DNA of 64,000 bases from the NCBI RefSeq assembly GCF_947495665.1, contig NZ_CANLZV010000006.1, positions 230,633 to 294,632 on the forward strand, given 5' to 3'. The stretch comes from an uncultured Sunxiuqinia sp. GTDB taxonomy: Bacteria > Bacteroidota > Bacteroidia > Bacteroidales > Prolixibacteraceae. A program made the translations under genes and the position numbers. Positions 61,136 to 64,000 of this stretch are shown one piece after another. How positions within the stretch are numbered: the first letter of the stretch is position 1; each line of letters starts with the position of its first letter. The notes beneath the pieces were generated by a model. It saw only the letters and a program-made list of their open reading frames with translations, made no database searches and was not told the DNA's origin.

Positions 61136-62716
61136 CTATTCTTTGGTCGCAATCCGATAGGTACTGGTTTGGGTATGCGTTTGCCCCATCAGGTCGGTTG
61201 CTTTAATTTCGATGGTATGCTCACCCACTTCCAGGTCGGTTGGGATCCGTCCGCGCCACAGGTGGGTACAGTCCACCGCATTCGACGGACGACGTCCATC
61301 CAGCAGCTCTTCTGTAAAATCATACTCATGCAGCACATGCAAGTAGGATGGATCAGAATCATTCACCCGATGCATTTGCACCCAAGGGCCATCATCCACC
61401 CGGTAGAACACCGAGTCGCGCTCACTCCCCATAAAGAAGTTGGCAAAAATGCCGGCCGAAGTTCCCTTGTTCTGCTCCACCACTTTAGGGGCATAAATCT
61501 CGAACTGGTAATCGTCCGAACGACCTGCCACCTTGTAGTTGATGCGGTATTGGTTGTTATCAAAGTTCAGGTAGGCATAGCCCTTGGGAGTACCATCACG
61601 CATGGTGGAATAAGGCACACCATTTTCATTTAAACGACCACTGTACCAATCGCCCGAGGTGGTTCCCACATTGTAGTGATGGTGAAAACCATCCTGCTGC
61701 CAACCGGCCTTCTCGTCAAACAAATCCTGACGTTGCAAGTGGGTATGTGCCGACAAGGACAGGGTGTACGGGAAATCTTTCAGCAGCTCGAACAAGCGTT
61801 CGCGATCAGCATCGCGGTAAGGGTCACCCGCTGGCTCGCTAATGGGGATGTGGAAAGCCAATACCACCAGGTAATCCTTGGGGACCAAGCGAAGATCGTT
61901 CTCCACAAACTGCAGCTGATCTTCACGAAATCCACCCCAGTAGCCTTTTCCATCACGCGGGTCCGGATACAGGATATCATCCAGCACAATGAAGTGCACC
62001 TTGCCGTGATTAAACGAGTAGTTGGCCGGCCCGAAATGCTTTTCAAACGACTCATCCGTCAGGTGATCTTCCTCCCCATCGTAGTTCATATCGTGATTCC
62101 CCATCACATTGTACCAAGGCACACCAATGGGCTGCACTGCTTCTTTATAAGGTTGAAACAGATCAAGGTTGTCGCCTACCAGGTCACCCAGGCTCAAGCC
62201 AAAGGCCACGTTATCGATCCCTTTCAACTCCTCAACAATGCCACGCGAGAAGAAATCGATCTGGTTCATGTTGTAGGGTTGTGGGTCACCAAAAACCAGC
62301 ATGCGAAACTGGCTCTGATCGTCATCAGCATACAAGCCAAAATCAACCGAACGAGGGAGATCTCCTGTTGGGGCCGTGCCTTCGTACTTCAACTCGGGCG
62401 AGCCATTGGGCTTGTGGATGTAGTAAAACTGAGGCAGGTTGTATTCATTCACCGGAAGGGTGTAACCTGAAGGTTTAATCACGAAAATAATCTGGTCGTC
62501 GGCCAGCGGAAGCGTATACTCGCCGCGCTCGTTGGTCTGAACAACCGCAACACCATTGGAAACTGCCACACCGGCAATTCCTTTTTCTTTGCGATCCTTT
62601 TTGTTGTTTTGATTGCTGTCTTCGTAGACAACACCCCGAACCACTGACTGGGTGCGGGAATACGCCGAATAACTAAAAAAAAGACCCACGAGGGCCAGCA
62701 AAATAATTCTTTTCAC
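61136..62716 (-). CDS. Secreted calcineurin-like phosphoesterase with N-terminal Ig-like domain
   Basis: A 526-residue exported metallophosphoesterase; the start is GTG at 62716. Signal peptide about 1-20, then a carboxypeptidase-regulatory/Cna-B-like domain (VVRGVVYEDSNQNNKKDRKEKGIAGV). The metallophosphatase core shows FGDPQPYN, SLGDLVGDN, VMGNHDMNYDGEEDH and LSLSAHTHLQR, whose Asp/His/Asn ligands bind two metals. The C-terminal metallophos_C domain follows (about 385-526). Such proteins hydrolyse phosphodiesters or phosphomonoesters outside the cell; the substrate is unknown. A hairpin terminator lies downstream. Confidence 0.9.
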   Translation of the reverse strand: MKRIILLALVGLFFSYSAYSRTQSVVRGVVYEDSNQNNKKDRKEKGIAGVAVSNGVAVVQTNERGEYTLPLADDQIIFVIKPSGYTLPVNEYNLPQFYYIHKPNGSPELKYEGTAPTGDLPRSVDFGLYADDDQSQFRMLVFGDPQPYNMNQIDFFSRGIVEELKGIDNVAFGLSLGDLVGDNLDLFQPYKEAVQPIGVPWYNVMGNHDMNYDGEEDHLTDESFEKHFGPANYSFNHGKVHFIVLDDILYPDPRDGKGYWGGFREDQLQFVENDLRLVPKDYLVVLAFHIPISEPAGDPYRDADRERLFELLKDFPYTLSLSAHTHLQRQDLFDEKAGWQQDGFHHHYNVGTTSGDWYSGRLNENGVPYSTMRDGTPKGYAYLNFDNNQYRINYKVAGRSDDYQFEIYAPKVVEQNKGTSAGIFANFFMGSERDSVFYRVDDGPWVQMHRVNDSDPSYLHVLHEYDFTEELLDGRRPSNAVDCTHLWRGRIPTDLEVGEHTIEIKATDLMGQTHTQTSTYRIATKE

Positions 62717-63053
62717 GGTTAAGTGGTTTTGTGCACAAGTGCAGGTTAGACAATAACTAATCAGCCGGTTAAGGCTCGTCTAAGTTAACAAAACAAACCC
62801 GAAAAAGATTACCCCTACCTAAGCACTGCATCAATAAAAAGTTAAGCTCGCGAAATAAAAAACAAGGCAAAAAAGCTGAAATTGACCACGCGAGATGGGG
62901 GAAGAAGAGTAATATGGTATTTTTGACTCTCCCCAAGCTCGTTGCACTCGCTTTGCCCCTCTCTTCCGGAAGAGAGGGGAAGAGTCGCTGAAATCCGACA
63001 GGATTGGAAGCGACTCTGGGGTGAGTTATCTTTTCTGCAAAGCCGATACAGAA
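62717..63053. other. Intergenic stretch containing repeat copy B
   Basis: No real gene; short open frames here only translate the repeat. Copy B occupies 62926-63026, ending 27 bp before the DUF559 gene stop codon. Confidence 0.6.
62926..63026. repeat. 101-bp structured repeat, copy B
   Basis: Complete copy with a perfect 24-bp palindrome in the centre (CCCCTCTCTTCC and its complement), terminal ACTCTCCCCA / TGGGGTGAGT, and a third hairpin TCGctgaaatCCGA near its right half. Confidence 0.8.
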
Positions 63054-63419
63054 TCACGAGTCAAGCACTGACTTTATCTTGTCGAGAACGTTATGCACAT
63101 CTTTCAATTCTTCATTTTTAATCCTTAGAACCCGCATCCCAAGTCCTTGCAGAATCGCATCACGGTGTTGGTCATCCTCCTTCTGAAAGTCATGAATTTT
63201 TCCATCAACTTCAATGACCAGCTTTTGCGAAGCGCAATAGAAATCAGCTATGAAAAATTGTGGATGATTATTGTCTAGTTGATATATAATCGGATGTTGC
63301 CGAAGAAATTTATACCCATGAAACTTACGGGCTCGAAGCCGTCCCCACAGTTTCGTTTCTTCACGGGTCATATTTTGACGCAAGCGCCGTGCTCTTCCTA
63401 TTGGTGACTGATCACTCAT
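63054..63419 (-). CDS. DUF559 Vsr-like endonuclease-domain protein
   Basis: A 121-residue protein of the DUF559 family, which shares the PD-(D/E)XK-like fold of very-short-patch repair endonucleases. Visible blocks: RARRLRQNMTREETKLWGRLRARKF, then FLRQHPIIYQ, FIADFYCASQKLVIEVDGKIH (the Asp and Glu-x-Asp of the catalytic core) and DAILQGLGMRVLRIKNEEL. It lies between copies B and C of the 101-bp structured repeat, 27 bp and 60 bp away, with the tandem array behind it. The family's cellular role is not established. Confidence 0.87.
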   Translation of the reverse strand: MSDQSPIGRARRLRQNMTREETKLWGRLRARKFHGYKFLRQHPIIYQLDNNHPQFFIADFYCASQKLVIEVDGKIHDFQKEDDQHRDAILQGLGMRVLRIKNEELKDVHNVLDKIKSVLDS

Positions 63420-63479
63420 TACATTTAGGTTGATGCACTAATTTACAACAACTTAAAGAATATTTGAAGGTTTTCTCAA

Positions 63480-63581
63480 ACTCTCCCCAAGCTCGTTGCA
63501 CTCGCTTTACCCCTCTCTTCCAGAAGAGAGGGGAAGAGTCAGTGAAATCCGATAAGGATTGAACATGGCTCTGGGGTGAGT
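63480..63581. repeat. Structured repeat, copy C (array unit 1 core)
   Basis: 102 bp, same ends as the other copies. The central palindrome has CCAG instead of CCGG, and one extra base follows in GATAAGGATT. Confidence 0.8.
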
Positions 63582-63660
63582 TCAATTAAAACAAAAGACT
63601 ATTAATAGAAAATCGATTTGACAAATGACTCAAGCACGTTCCATGTTGCTCAAATTCTAG

Positions 63661-63762
63661 ACTCTCCCCAAGCACGTTAAAACGCGCTTTACCCCTCTCT
63701 TCCGGAAGAGAGGGGATGAGTCGGTGAAATCCGACAGGATTGAGCATGACTCTGGGGTGAGT
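63661..63762. repeat. Structured repeat, copy D (array unit 2 core)
   Basis: 102 bp with a perfect 24-bp central palindrome. The left hairpin is AGCACGTT/AACGCGCT, a stem partly conserved in other copies with different bases. Confidence 0.8.
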
Positions 63763-63840
63763 AGAGTAAAATGAAAAATTATTAATAGAAAATGGATTTG
63801 ATAAACGATTCAAACACGCTCCAAGTTACTGATATTCTAT

Positions 63841-63941
63841 ACTCTCCCCAAGCTCGTTGCACTCGCTTTGCCACTCTCTTCTGGAAGAGAGGGGAAGAGT
63901 CGGTGAAATCCGACAGGATTGAACATGACTCTGGGGTGAGT
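63841..63941. repeat. Structured repeat, copy E (array unit 3 core)
   Basis: 101 bp; the palindrome is slightly eroded (CCACTCTCTTCT / GGAAGAGAGGGG). The spacer after it matches the one after copy D until the window ends. Confidence 0.8.
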
Positions 63942-64000
63942 AGAGTAAAATGAAAAATTATTAATAGAAAATGGATTTGATAAACGATTCAAACACGCTC

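Larger units (their letters stand above)
63420..64000. other. Tandem repeat array at the window edge
   Basis: No gene. From 63480 the sequence is a head-to-tail array of about 180-bp units (63480-63660, 63661-63840, 63841 to the window end), each made of a 101-102-bp structured core and a 79-80-bp A/T-rich spacer containing attaatagaaaat. Confidence 0.75.

Noticed and set aside
60884..61633. 249-residue open frame on the plus strand
   Set aside because: It covers intergenic repeats and the antisense of the phosphoesterase; no domain pattern.
61676..62470. 264-residue antisense open frame
   Set aside because: Shadow of the phosphoesterase, whose metal motifs lie in the other strand.
63586..63813. 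75-residue open frame within the array
   Set aside because: It is only a translation of the repeat unit (as is the one at 62842-63057).
63480..64000. CRISPR array
   Set aside because: The units are about 180 bp with conserved spacers and large hairpins; no short repeats with unique spacers and no cas genes.

Overview
The window is a stretch of a Bacteroidota chromosome, most likely from the Marinilabiliales/Bacteroidales side (Prolixibacteraceae-like; this placement is inference). The phylum call rests on a full-length SprA (type IX secretion/gliding translocon), a ftsX-DUF3098-uppP-truB-queA gene string, a YfhO-like giant membrane protein, GH92 and GH95 glycan hydrolases, weak Shine-Dalgarno signals and -7 boxes of the Bacteroidota type (TAnnTTTG).

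Region by region. 1-6.3 kb: a PAS histidine kinase cut close by the window edge, a TetR regulator with a PorT-like outer membrane barrel protein, a small membrane protein, a nitroreductase, then pdxA-ruvA. 6.3-15.3 kb: sprA and a U32-family tRNA hydroxylation protein (trhP-like). 15.4-26.2 kb: a large membrane-anchored protein with a propeller-like end, a serine hydrolase, and a minus-strand housekeeping block (YfhO-like, ftsX, DUF3098, uppP, truB, queA). 26.2-37.8 kb: surface polysaccharide genes: a flippase, two GT4 transferases and a methyltransferase, a plus-strand aminotransferase/acetyltransferase/dehydrogenase trio for a 2,3-diamino-sugar, and a GT2 plus GT39-TPR pair. 37.9-43.6 kb: a Tat-exported Gfo/Idh/MocA oxidoreductase, a tetraheme-cytochrome/FGE-like fusion, and a transmembrane one-component regulator; together these look like a regulated periplasmic redox module. 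43.7 kb: one tRNA-Val. 43.9-52.8 kb: glycan catabolism (GH92, GH95, a sugar isomerase-like protein, two tandem jelly-roll proteins, a small secreted protein). 53.1-55.3 kb: a two-component system. 55.7-62.7 kb: three small exported proteins, a BASS-type transporter, an aldo/keto reductase and a calcineurin-like phosphoesterase. 60.2-64.0 kb holds intergenic structured repeats, ending in a tandem array of about 180-bp units that runs off the window and flanks a DUF559 nuclease-like gene.

The most interesting part is 37.9-43.6 kb. The regulator has a catalytically degenerate PI-PLC-like domain and a LamG domain outside the membrane, one transmembrane helix, and a SARP-like winged helix inside. 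Directly downstream lie three direct repeats of GGTTAAT spaced 11-12 bp, with two inverted copies, in front of the cytochrome-FGE/oxidoreductase operon. Direct repeats about one helical turn apart are what SARP/OmpR-type regulators bind, so the sequence itself suggests a surface-sensing circuit driving a periplasmic redox reaction. A second, similar arrangement (ATGTCAC-type repeats at 10-11 bp) sits in front of the small secreted protein beside the two-component system.
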